This document shows, one piece after another, positions 1-11,165 of a stretch of DNA of 64,000 nucleotides. The notes below the pieces were generated by a model, which worked only from the letters and a program-made list of their open reading frames with translations, had not been told where the DNA came from and searched no databases. A program made the position numbers and the translations under genes. Positions within the stretch are counted from its first letter, which is position 1. Every line of letters starts with the position of its first letter. The DNA comes from Bugula neritina (Eukaryota > Bryozoa > Gymnolaemata > Cheilostomatida > Bugulidae), in the NCBI GenBank assembly GCA_964035545.1, contig OZ037767.1:19167628-19231627 (forward strand). Direction: 5' to 3'.

Positions 1-178
1 TGAAAAAAGAGCTTAAGTAATTAAAAGGACATATTTTTACTGTCATACGCCATTTAAAAGAATGTCCAGTACAGAATAGTTGGACAGAGATTATCACTTA
101 TAGTTTTAGGCAAACAAAATCCTTGTCTTCTCACATCAAATGTGTCAATATCTCCTGCCAAAATAAAAGTCTATAATA

Positions 179-241
179 TTTGTGAGTATATTTCTCCAAT
201 AAGGACATATCATGTCCTTATTGGAGAAATATACTCACAAA
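179..241. repeat. Perfect 30-bp-arm hairpin
   Basis: Arms 179-208 and 212-241 are exact reverse complements around a 3-base loop (ATC). The arm core reads GTGAGTATATTTCTCC. No gene lies nearby. It could be the folded end of a small DNA element or a replication-slippage palindrome. Confidence 0.9.
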
Positions 242-278
242 AATTTTGGCGTTTGAACTGATAACCACGAAATATTAG

Positions 279-729
279 TGTCACAAATTCTACTTTATAA
301 ACTGTTACTGTATATATATATATCTCTCTTTTGTTAATTTAGCCTACACTTGTATGGCACGCAAGTCTATTGCAAGTATTAATATGCAATAATTGTTTAC
401 ATTCTTAGTCACTGTTTATTGGCTAATGAATAGTGCCTATTCTACATGAGTCATGCACAGTGTAGAATTTGGTAGTATTTTCAAGAGTTTTTCTGTTTAC
501 TATAAATACTGAGGCAGTTGTGTTTACAAGTCAGTTCATTTAAGTTCATTTTCATAAGTTCATTTTCATAAGTTCATCTATGCATATCTTGCTGGAGAAA
601 TAAAGTCGACTTATATTCACAACTCTATTTACTCTCAACTGGATTAGCAAGCTGTATGCTACTTGTCTATACACTTTTGACTACCAGATTTTTCGAACTC
701 GTTACACTGCTACCAACAGTTTTGTGACA
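279..729 (+). mobile_element. Solo LTR of an LTR retrotransposon
   Basis: The 451-bp unit begins TGTCACAAA and ends TTTTGTGACA, so its ends are inverted repeats of the TG...CA type. It is flanked on both sides by the 5-bp duplication ATTAG (274-278 and 730-734). A TATAAATA box near 501 and an AATAAA signal near 599 are in the order expected for a U3-R-U5 unit read on the plus strand. No internal domain or second LTR is present, so it is best read as the product of LTR-LTR recombination. The family cannot be named from the LTR alone. Confidence 0.75.
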
Positions 730-986
730 ATTAGTTTAGCTAAAATGTATAGCAATAACAAAACTTTGACTTTTGCAGCTAACAAAAGTTTACACATGTG
801 TGTAGAAATTTCATATGAGTTTTATGTGATGAAATGACTGATATACCAGTGCAAAATTTTTTGTTTGTTTCAGCGTTATTACTTTTTTTGCAAATTAGTT
901 TTTTCCACTTCCGCTTCTGCAAATGCTCTAAGCAGTAGACATATGTAGCTGTGGAAACAGAGCAAGCATTAAAGGTAAATGCAAGC

Positions 987-1410
987 GGGTCATTTTACTT
1001 AATTTAGTAGGCCTACACATTAAAAACCTCCAGTTTTTAGCTATTTTTCACAATTTAGCTGCTACTGAAGATGGGTTTTTGCCCAAAGTCAGTAAAATAT
1101 TAATAAATACACCTAAATAATCAAAGTTATTTTTAATTTTGCTTGATTTCCCATGTTAACTTATTTATTTAGGTAATTTGGATTTCGAACCGTTACAAAA
1201 AACCGTAGCGGCCCGCAATCAGAAATAGATAAATAAATAAGAAAAACATAGGAAGTCAAACAAAATTAACAAGAACCCAAATTATTTAGGTGTATTTATT
1301 AATATCTTACTGATTCTGAGCAAAAACCCATGTTCATTAGCAGCCAAATTGTGAAAAATAGCTAAAAACTGGAGGTTTTTAATGTGTACTAAATTAAGTA
1401 AAATAACCCA
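987..1410. repeat. Foldback (long inverted-repeat) element
   Basis: The left arm starting GGGTCATTTTACTTAATTTA at 987 is repeated in inverse orientation, ending at 1410. The arms are about 195 bp each with scattered mismatches, and about 35 bp of spacer contains GTAGCGGCCCGC. There is no coding capacity. I could not define a convincing target-site duplication. It is probably a MITE or foldback derivative of a DNA transposon. Confidence 0.8.
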
Positions 1411-2998
1411 AGTATCACTAGCTAGCAAATGTTCACTTACACTAACAATACATTGTGTGTAGCAGGTATGTATATAAGCTTTCGCTTTGTATCAAAACTC
1501 ATTTGATGTACTCCCATGCTTCAATTGAACATATAATATAGCAGTGGTATTCAAACTTTCAAACAAGTTTTTTTGCAATTGCTTCAACCGGATAATGCTG
1601 TGTGAGTGCTCATTCGAACTTGTTTTTGTGTGTGCTTGTAATCCCTTCACCATGGAGACTAGCACAGCCATGAAAGCTTGAAACTATCCATCCAATCACA
1701 TTCACTCTATTAGATTAGATACCATATTACACTTACATGAGCTATGTCCCTATATGTTATCGACTCTGGTTTCTTCCGCCACATCCTATGATCCTCTAAG
1801 CGGTTGACAGTTTGGATAACTGTACCTTTGACATTGCTATCATCTGACTTCAGCACCATATCATCAGAAGCTACATTAGACAATCATTAGAAAAGCCTTT
1901 AATTACCTGATTGTTGAGACCACTAGTCAGCATCTGAGTTCTTAGAATGATATTCTAGTGAGAGAGAAAATCTTTACAACGCAAACATTTTGATTTTAGC
2001 AAGGCGCTTATATTCGGTGTAACTCCCTTGCACCAGAAAAGAACTTCGAAGAAAAAAATGCATAAACCAAACAATATTGCTTCAATTAAAGAATGCTGGA
2101 CTTGCTTACCCATAGAACACTTTTTTGCAGCCTTAAAGCTTTAAAGATGAATTATAAAAAGACAACTTTTTAAAGCTTTCCTGCCAGTTTGCCGTTACTG
2201 CTTAGGTTTTAAAGCATCTCCTGTAATATTGCCTACTTTTGCGATTTTAACTGATTGCAATGACATATCACATCAAGTGTTTCTGTCTTTTGTTTCATAT
2301 GCTGAATTATTTTTATTTTTTATGTTTTTAATTTTAATATCTCTAAATTGATTTTTAGGTCGCTAAATAGTTAAAACAATTTATATAAGACAAATGGCGC
2401 TGGCTCAACTTTCCAACGTGGCATTTTAAGTTGCCTACTATACTGGGGCACTGCATGTGTGCTAAAAACTTACAGGCAAAAAGTTAAAGCTCTATCTTAG
2501 TGATTAAAGTGCTTATTCATATAGTTTTAATGGACAAAGACAGCAACATGACCGATTTTCATGGTGCTAGTTTCTAGACTGACAATATATTTCTTTAAAC
2601 AGCAAATTTTTGGTTCGAAATTGTAGATCACTGTTTTTATTTTTGTCTACTCTTCCCCTTTATAATATTTTATAAAACTTAAATGTATTTTTCTGTACAA
2701 ATTCCACTAACCCAACAGCTCCAGTACTCCTACATATGCACCGCAGGTGTTTCTTATTGGCCCAAATTCTATTTCCACTGTTTCAAGTATGCAGCTGTCA
2801 ATTTTTTCATATATATCAGATGATTTTTCCAAACTAAAAAAGGATATGACCTGTATATGACATTCAATAAGATTACTATCAGTGATTAAACTCATAGCGG
2901 CTTTCATTGGCTTTAAAAATGACATTGTAGCTTAGAAAATGAAAGAAATACAGAATTATGCACTGTGAAAGGCACAGTTATGTTGACAGAATGTGTTG

Positions 2999-3070
2999 TT
3001 AGGAATCTCGTTGGTTATAGTGTGCTTGCTTCCAGGCTTGAGATCTCTGGTTTGAATCCCAAAAATTATT
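2999..3070 (+). repeat. tRNA-like SINE-head candidate
   Basis: A B-box-like GGTTTGAATCC sits at 3049-3059, with an A-box-like TTGGTTATAGTG about 35 bp upstream. This is the spacing of a tRNA-derived SINE promoter. No clear tail or target duplication was found. A second B-box-like GGTTCGAGTCC at 3271-3281 may belong to another copy. Tentative. Confidence 0.35.
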
Positions 3071-3837
3071 GTATCAGCTATTTTGGCCTTCAGTGTAGTA
3101 TAGTAGTACTCCGAGAGAGTTGAGTGGCCAGAGGAGCCCACGGCCTAAAGGATTAGTAGAGAGACCAGTGGAGTTCAGAGAGCTGGGTGGGATGCAGTGT
3201 TGAGATTACTCAGTATTTCCCCGCAGTATTGTCATTATTAGTACACCAGCTTTCCAAAGTGAAAGTTTTAGGTTCGAGTCCCAGTGGAGGTAAAAGTCTT
3301 ATAGTATGCATTTTAGTTAGCACAAGTTTTGCATTGTCATTCAAAATCTCAACAGGCAAATATTTTTATTGCTTAATGCATAAAACTTTTTAGCTAAGTG
3401 GAAACGACTTACTGATTTAACAGAAACTCTGCTACTATTTCCTTGATTGTAGGAACTTGGTGAATAGAGTTAGCAGGGTTTTCCATATCTGTGACCGTTT
3501 GCTGGTTTCAACTTTTCCCGCCAGCAGTATCAGCTCAATCAATCTATTTTCTCTAGTAACTTACAAATATGTGTAAACAATTTGTGGCATCTCAAATTTT
3601 TGTTGCTAGAAAAACAGTCATTTTTTCCCAAGCATATTGCTTTAATATAATACTTTTGTTATATTGTAATATATAGCATATATATTACAATAACATGACT
3701 TATATATAATTGCATTATTTATATAAAATATGTAAGAATAACATTAATACATTAATTGTCTCAACGTAATATTTTCAAATAATAGTGTAGAAACATTCAA
3801 CATTATAACAAAGTAATAGGAGCGCATCGTTGTGCTT

Positions 3838-3940
3838 GCATGCATGCATGTATGCGTGCATGTGTGTACGTGTGGTGTGTGTATCTGCGTGTGTGCTTGC
3901 ATGTATTCATGCATGCATGTGAGTATGTGTGCTTGTGTGT
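3838..3940. repeat. TG/CATG-rich simple repeat
   Basis: Alternating purine-pyrimidine tract of TGCATG, TGTG and CGTG units. The short ORF across it (cysteine- and valine-rich) is a by-product of the repeat. Confidence 0.8.
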
Positions 3941-4468
3941 AGTAAATGCCACAGTCACATTGATGCTTTCATTATATCCTAATTTTCATATTATAATTAT
4001 CTTTTTACGCTTGAGAAAGCTGGCGTAGTATCATTTAGTTGCATCAGCTAATCGAATAAGGATTAGAAGCTCTATGGAGCAAGAAAGAAGAATAGCATTT
4101 ATTTTAGATAAAGATAGTACTCAATGTCAAAAAGTTTACTAAAGTTAATGAGTCTGTCAATTGAAAGTTGAAATTTTCACCCATCATTATTTCATTATTA
4201 AAACCGATCAGTATCTATGCTAATAAAAATGTATGATTTTTCACATAATTCTAGTTATGAATCATACTTACATCCTTCAAATTTACTTACAATCTCATAT
4301 TATATGCATTCATAAGCACCTCAAGCTCATTCTAAATTTAATCTGAAAAGGAAAAAGTTAAAATACTCACAATCTCCTTAAAGTCAATTTGAATCTAAAA
4401 CTATGCTAAATTATTGGCAAAGTGCCAAAGCATTGGTTGAACTTAAATTATGCTAGTCGTTCTATTCG

Positions 4469-5889
4469 TCAGTCAATAACTGTGTTCAGTATTGGAACAT
4501 AGTCAGCTTGGACATAGCTAACATCCGTAACACTTCTTTTACCACTGCTCCTTGAAGGCCTTTCGGGCTCCCTCATCTCTCTGTGAATGTGTCGTGAAAG
4601 TGTGACTATAGCTGTTAGACAGCACAGCCCGCTGATTGTAAACAGGGATTCCTGCGTCTGCAGCAGACTTCTACTATATGCTGCATCGCTGCCGGGCAAG
4701 CAAGAACCAGGGTACCTGGAGCACTGGAAATTCATCTGTGATATCCCTGCGTAATGGTATAAGTCTAACTAAAAACTTAAACAAACCTTTTTAGATGAGA
4801 AAAGTTGTACTCATACATGTATTTGAGGTTTTATTTCACTGCTTGCTTTAGAAGACTGTTTTTTCTTGAAATAGTTTGCTTTTAGCTTGGCGCAAAAATC
4901 ATAAATTCAACTTAAGCATTTGCTGCTTAAGGTCTTTTATTAATAATTTATACTTATAATATTTTGACATAATTTGTATAAGAAAACGATAAAAAAAATA
5001 AATTTTTGAGCTGGAAGTTTGTGTGAGAACTAAATATAGTGACTGGAAAAATATTCAATTATAGCATATATGATATCAATACCTGAAATCAACCCATCAC
5101 TACAACACTTGAAGGCTGATTCAAAACAATTTTACAACGCCTTGCTTATTGCGGCTTTATAATAACTCACCAAAAGCACATTGCCACATGAGAAAGATGA
5201 GTGTGAGTAAGTTCATGCTGTTAGAGATCAGAGTGAGTAGAATATTCAGGTCTGTTGTTCTGCATAATGTCAGAGCAAACATAAGACCACCAGCAAACAG
5301 ACATCCTCCTACAACAGACAGGCATTCATCAACAACAGATAGGCATTCGTCAACAACAAGTAAACATTCTCTTTGAAGAAGTATAGACATTCTTTCACAA
5401 AGAGTAGACAGACCCATCATCCTACGGCAAGAGCATGTACCACCCTCTAACCTACATATATTTACCATGCAATTTTGCCAAAGATTTGGTTTAATTTGAA
5501 GTATACTTAATGTTGCCTGAAGCAACAAACACTATGTTATTAGTTTCAGAATCTGAGGAATCATGGTTTCATTTTATTTAATAATTAAGTAGTTTTATAA
5601 TTTACACAAAAATGCACTCGCACGCAAGCACACACGCAAGCATACCCATGCTTATGTGTTTAGTATATTTCTGGTTTATTTTCTGATGAATGAATCAGAT
5701 TATTGTTTTAATCTTCTGTATTGTTAGGTTACACTTACCTTTCACGGCTACTTCCTGATGCAAAAGGCTAAAAGCTGAAGGTGTCCCAGGGGACTCCATT
5801 TTTATGATTACTATTTCAACTGAGATGATTACAATGCCTGCGGTTATTTGGAGGAGGCATAATATAATGTGGAGCCAGCCAATTTGCAT
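4469..5889 (-). CDS. Four-helix membrane protein (CD20/MS4A-like topology)
   Basis: I assemble three minus-strand exons: 5889-5739, 5308-5171 and 4746-4469. All junctions have GT/AG ends (GTAAGT, GTGAGT) and both introns are phase 1, giving 188 aa. The protein starts MQIGWLHIILCLLQITAG, a first membrane helix. Exon 2 encodes two more hydrophobic segments (GGCLFAGGLMFALTL and a leucine-rich stretch ending LIFLMWQC). Exon 3 encodes a cysteine-bearing loop (CSRYPGSC), a fourth helix (FTISGLCCLTAIVTLS) and a polar tail ending NTVID. Four helices with a loop between helices 3 and 4 resemble CD20/MS4A-type or related tetraspan families, but I see no family-defining motif. Exon boundaries are predicted from sequence only. 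Confidence 0.6.
5311..5360. repeat. 20-bp tandem repeat at an intron 3' end
   Basis: About 2.5 copies of a 20-bp unit (AACAACAGATAGGCATTC on the plus strand) abut the acceptor of the second exon of the four-helix gene. The repeat carries spare TGTTG tracts close to the acceptor and inflates a spurious ORF here. Confidence 0.7.
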
Positions 5890-6564
5890 TTTATATACTA
5901 AATATACTTAGCTGTGTTTTGTGCTGTACTAGTATGGGCTTGAAAAGTAGCATTAGTTATAGTAGTAGTGTAGTCAAAATGAAGAGGTAGGAGTGTGGGA
6001 AAAACGCCATGTGTGACACATATGATAGCTACTAAATACCACGTTGTAAGTTATCTGTGTTTTGTGAGATATAGTTTTAATTGATTCTAATAGTTTCAGG
6101 TACAACAGAGTTTTATCTTGCAGCTCGCAAACATTAGAAGTTATACTAGCTGCAAAAATTTAGGCTAAGTAAACACAAATATTAAAGAAAGCTTAAAGCA
6201 TGGCAAATACTCGTACTTTTGATAACAATGCCAATTTACTATTGCATTTGAGGAATAATTTTCATTGAGAAGGTTGCTCTGTCATCAAACTTAAATTACA
6301 AATAAAAAAAGAAAAGTTTGAATTTATTACTGTATTATTGATATTATATAATAACTGAATATAATATGATAACGAAATCCAAGAAGTAAGATATATGAGG
6401 TTGAACTCTTTAGTAGTAAATCAATAAACTTTAGATGCCTTAAAATTGTGTTGATTATTTATTAAAATGTTGCTTTGATTGAGCTGAATTAGTTCAGTTG
6501 AAGCCATAAATCTTATCACATGCGGTAATGTTGAGGGAGAAACAATGCACGCCCGAATATTATG

Positions 6565-9091
6565 TTAGATATCGGACTTTTCCTCCTTTGCTTCTGGTTT
6601 TTTCTCTGAGGAGCCCTTTACTTTCTTTTTTTTGGAAACTTGTGCTACGTCATTTCTAAAAAAGATTTTTTAATCGAGAAAATGTGTATATTGAATGAAT
6701 TTAAGTAACACACTTACCTTGAAGAGCAGCACCAACATAGTGCTTGTACAATTAACTAACATAATTATTCACACCTTACTGCAACATACTTTATAAACAG
6801 TATACCTGCATATAAAGTATCTACTTACGTAGGGGCATCTTAAAGTACCTAGCTACTTATGTAACTGTGTACATAATAGAACAATGTAATGTGCTTACAC
6901 AGAAAATTCATTTTTATATAACTATACACCTGTGTAATGTATTTATACACAATAAAATTGTTATATTGCACTATTATGTACTGTATCTAAACTGTGTAAT
7001 ACAGTACTTACAGGCTGCCCACTGTTTGGTCACTTCGGAGTCGGCCCCTTTTTGGCAGACTTTGCTTGTCCTTTTCACTTCCTTGGCTCCTGTATATTTT
7101 ACAAGCAATTAAAAGTCATCAAGAATATGTTTTATTAAATTAAACAAAAACGCTCTCCAGCCTTATTGCATTAAGTTTATAATTACTAATTAATTTTGAA
7201 TGTCTGTCATTTGACAATAGACAATCTTAATGCTTTTAAAACAACATTTTCATTACGAGGAAGAACGCAAATAAACAGGTTGAAGCTACCAATAGATTTA
7301 GGAATGGGCAATTATTCACTGCACGCTGACATAACGTACTTGCTGGCAGCTGGCGGAGATTTACTACGTCCCTTAGTGTGTTTCTTCTTTTTAGAGCCTG
7401 AAGAAATGGCTTTGGGTTTCTCTCGAGGAACATCAGCAGGATTGGTCACAGTGACTGACTGTACACTGTCTTCAGACTTCATTTTGTCAGGAGTTGTCAT
7501 CTCAGATTGACGGTAGAGAGTCAAGTTATCTAAGCTGAAGTCTTGGTTTTTCGTTGACTCCACTCCGGTGAAAGCAGCTCTACAGATATAGATCAAGTCA
7601 TTACAATTTACTCTGCTTGCATAAAATAATGTCTATAATAAAATACTAAAAGTACCAAGTTGGGAATCATTTTAATGTCAGTCATAAAGGCTTTTGTAAG
7701 GCAGAAATTTGGTATAATGAGAATAACGTTAAGCTCCAAGGGTTATAGGCTAATCACTAGAAGAAGGTTATAATGGCTAGTTTGTCTTGTAGAATAGTGA
7801 ATATGATTTTATTTATTGTTGATTATGATTCAGTGTAGAGATGAATTAATCATGCCAAGAAAAACGGAATACTGTCTTTAAAACCAAATTTAATTATTTC
7901 TAAATTATTTGGATTCATTATTTAATTTTATGACATAGTTTTGACAAAAAGTATTGTAAGCTGACACATGTTCATCAGCTGTTGAAAAAATTATGTGTGT
8001 GTACGTGTGTGCGCGTGCGCGTGCGCGTGCGCGTGTGTGTGTGTGTGTGCATTGTCTGTAATTAAATTTATAATGAGAGTAATGTTAAGTTTCAAAGATC
8101 ATAATCACTAGAAGAAGGTTAATGGGTAGCCATTTTGAACAATGATAACAGAACATGAAGTCACATGTTTTTATCGCATGCATACATATTAAGGAGATAA
8201 CATTTAGCGCTGAGTTAAGGTTGTTTAACATGGTTATAAGTTATAAACTAGTAATAAAAAAAGCAGATTAAACAAAATACATAGCATAATAATTCAATTA
8301 TGAAATTTACAAGATAGAAGCTAAATAATCATGCTTAGGTATTAAAGTAATCAATGAACAAATACTATACACAGTCGTTTTGGTGAAAACTTTAATTTGA
8401 TTTGCAAACTATCTTTTTTACTATACTTACGGTTGCGGCTTGAAGACATCTTTCATGATGTAGATTGCTGCCAATAGGTGGATAACGAGAAGTGTCACGG
8501 CATAGTATATCATTGCATCGTATTCAATCGTGACAATCCCTACAATGAAATATCAGGTTATTGTCATACCTATGCTATTCATTATACAATGTTATCACAT
8601 AAAGCTCAGCTACTAGTGCATTATATGAATATTATATTACGCTTCATTATATATACCACACTATAATATACACTATACTAAATACTACACAGCATACATT
8701 AAATACCCTATAATATAGGATAATATTATTTTCCTATATACTAGACTAAGTAGCTATACTGTATATTATACACATTATATGCTATGTATTTTAGAAATGC
8801 GCTACGAATTACTACACTATACTACAAACCCTATATTATACTACACTATACTACATACCCTACACTATAATATACACTATACTATACTACAGACACTGTA
8901 CTATTTGGTACACCATACACTATACACCATACACTATACACCATACACTATACACCATACACTATACATCATACACTATACATCATACACTATACATCAT
9001 ACTACATATATCATACTATGACCGTACTATACACTCATTTCACTAAGTTCAACTTACCAGAGGTTTTGATAGCCACTGAGATATCCGACAT
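6565..9091 (-). CDS. Single-pass membrane protein with lysine-rich tail
   Basis: Five minus-strand exons fit together: 9091-9058, 8539-8431, 7579-7340, 7089-7012 and 6655-6565. Donors are GTAAGT, GTAAGT, GTACGT and GTAAGT. Intron 1 is phase 1 and introns 2-4 are all phase 2, and the sum is exactly 184 codons (183 aa plus stop). The start MSDISVAIKTSG is short and polar. Exon 2 encodes one hydrophobic helix (MIYYAVTLLVIHLLAAIYIM). The rest is a hydrophilic tail rich in Ser, Lys and Glu, with basic clusters SKKKKH and SKKKKVKG, ending KSDI. I do not recognise the family. If exon 3 were not spliced at its internal GTACGT, the protein would stop at 7312 after a shorter tail; both forms are possible. 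Confidence 0.6.
7994..8049. repeat. GT/GC dinucleotide repeat
   Basis: (GT)n interrupted by GCGC units, in an intron of the single-pass membrane protein gene. Alternating purine-pyrimidine sequence of Z-DNA-forming type. Confidence 0.9.
8640..9030. repeat. ACTATACACCAT-type tandem repeat
   Basis: Imperfect array of CACTATAC/ACCATACACTATA units filling most of the first intron of the membrane protein gene. The apparent 80-codon tyrosine/histidine ORF here is only the repeat read in frame. Confidence 0.85.
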
Positions 9092-9659
9092 TTTTCTGCA
9101 GTGGCAATTAGGTCCAGGTTAAAGTTATCTTTAATAGTATAAAAAATATCTGAAATTCAAGCAGACATTACAAATAGCATTTTAGAAATTGTGACCATGC
9201 AGTTCATTTTTCTACTAATTTCTTCTACTATTCTGCTAAATTTTCAATTCATCAGTTTAATAGTTTGTTTTTATAATTGTTACATGTTTTTATTCATTTG
9301 AAAAAAGAATAAAACTTTTAATAGCTTGTAAAAGTGAATCTGCGATATGTTATCGTCTGTACTTTTTATTTTGGAGTTATTGTTCCATAATACATAGCTT
9401 AAGCTTTCAGCAGTTATATAGATTCAGTGCAAATCAGTATATAATAAGATATCCAAAAAAAGTTTATTTAAACTAATAATGGTTAAAATTTGGGAGCTGA
9501 ATTAAAGTGCTACATGACTAGTGGTTTTAAGACCCATAGAAAATAATATTCAATAATTAAAAAAGAAAAGGAATTTTTTTTAACACAAACCAACTATAAT
9601 AACAGTAAAGGTATGCTGATATATACAAACATGTGTATGCATAATATACTCAAACTTAC

Positions 9660-9723
9660 GGTCTTGTAGACTTTTCTGATCATCCAGGTAAAACTTGATG
9701 AGAAATTATTGGAAGAAAAAATC
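9660..9723 (-). other. Possible 5' UTR exon
   Basis: A 64-bp segment between an AG acceptor (TTGTAG) and a GTAAGT donor lies upstream of the first coding exon at 9091, where a second acceptor-like CTGCAG precedes the ATG. Splicing the two would put the exon's own ATG out of frame with the protein, so if used it is untranslated leader. Low confidence. Confidence 0.3.
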
Positions 9724-10950
9724 CTACAACAATCACAATAATTTTTATAGGCTGAATTACTTGTATTTATCATCAACAATCAATAAATTGTAACTGTTAT
9801 TTCAAAAATTCAAGACTTTTTAGTGTTGCTTATTATTTAACTACTTTTCATTAAATTCTTAGAAATGTTAGATTTGCAGTGAAATTTGCACTGCTGCAAC
9901 ATTTGTTTGATCATATAATATAATTATGTAAAAGCTACAATAGTTTTGTCATAGTATAAGCGCAAGCCATATTGATATTTGTAAGAAACACTGTATATAT
10001 CAGACAACTCCTACTGCATTTATGCCTCTCATTTTTTGTTTAAACTCCTCCAACTATATTTGATATCTTATACCATAAAGTAGTTGCATATAGTTGCTTT
10101 ACAAGCTAATTTATTATAATTGTTAACTTGAAATGTTTCATATAGGAGTTGTCTTCTTTTTACTGAAACTCAAAATCACTTGAAAAAAATTCTGCTAGCA
10201 GTCATCAGCTGGTGTTAATGCATAAATTTGAGTAATTTAGCTTGCACAAGATTTTCACCGTGGAAGTGTTATATTTATGAATTTGATGTTTATCAAGGGC
10301 TTATAACTCTTACATATATAATAGGATTTGTTATACTATTTTATAGCAACTATAACTTGTATTTAAATTTATCAACTCTCCAAACTTGTATAGTTATCGC
10401 CAAATTTTCATAATTATAAATTTTCAAAACTACTTTGTCAATTTATAGATTCAGTTTAAATGAAGCAGGTTTTCAAAAACATTAGAAATGCAAAAGGCAT
10501 CAAATTGATATTTTATAAAACGTGGCTATAGCATATCAGCTTTAGTGTTTGGGAACATCTCGATTATAGCTGTTCCTAGTTTCTAATTCTTCATAATAGT
10601 TATATGATTAGTTTATTTTATTTATGTTTAATACTTTATATATAAGTAATTCATTATAGATATATGTATAGTTATTTTTTATAATTATTTATTATAGTAC
10701 TTTCGAAGCCTAATTTCTTTTCATTTGTGAACAAGTTGTCATAGTTATGTCACAGTTATCAGTGTCTATAAGCAGTATGAATAGGTTAGCTCATATATTT
10801 CATTACAACATGGTTGTGGTTTAGCTCATTATTGGCAAATCTTACACTGCATATGGTGTGTCTATTGAAACTATACATCTGACGGAGGAATCAATATTTT
10901 TTCGTCATACTTGACAATGAAATATTTAATCATTATTTGCATACATAATA
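9724..10950. other. Intergenic, nothing recognised
   Basis: AT-rich sequence with only chance ORFs. It separates the minus-strand membrane gene from the plus-strand WSC-PAN gene A. No repeat of note and no RNA gene was seen. Confidence 0.6.
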
Positions 10951-10951
10951 A

Positions 10952-11165
10952 AATAGGATATAGACTAGGATGTTGCTTGATAGATTTGTTTTATATTGGT
11001 ACTTAATTATCGTAATTGCTATGAAATAAAAGACTTTTATTAAACCAAATAATTGCATGGATGTATTATATTATTATATTTAAATTAGAACTGATTGCAT
11101 CAGCAGAAACATTTAATCATTGAGTGGCATACCTACATATCTCTTAGTTGACATTATATAGCAAT
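10952..11165 (+). promoter_or_regulatory. Conserved upstream block of WSC-PAN gene A
   Basis: The segment TAGACTAGGATGTTGCTTGA, followed by a GATTTGTTTT run and, farther on, ATTGCTATGAAA, recurs about 180-200 bp before the ATG of gene B. A related AGGATATTTTCTGATTG block precedes genes C and D. Conservation across paralogs suggests promoter function, but recent duplication alone could also explain it. Confidence 0.45.

Larger units (their letters stand above)
1411..4468. other. Intergenic, no supported gene
   Basis: AT-rich sequence with only short ORFs. A 72-codon minus-strand ORF at 2707-2925 has no recognisable domain and no convincing splice partners. Two tRNA-like stretches (near 2999-3070 and 3225-3290) and a TG/CATG-rich microsatellite (3838-3940) are the only structures I see. 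Confidence 0.6.

Noticed and set aside
2707-2925. 72-codon minus-strand ORF with a plausible composition
   Set aside because: No domain and no partner exons with matching splice phases were found.
2956-3393. Short ORFs on both strands around the tRNA-like sequences
   Set aside because: They overlap SINE-like B boxes and show no protein features.
3840-4028. 62-codon Cys/Val-rich ORF
   Set aside because: It arises from the TG/CATG simple repeat.
8779-9021. 80-codon His/Tyr-rich ORF
   Set aside because: Produced by the ACTATACACCAT tandem repeat in an intron.
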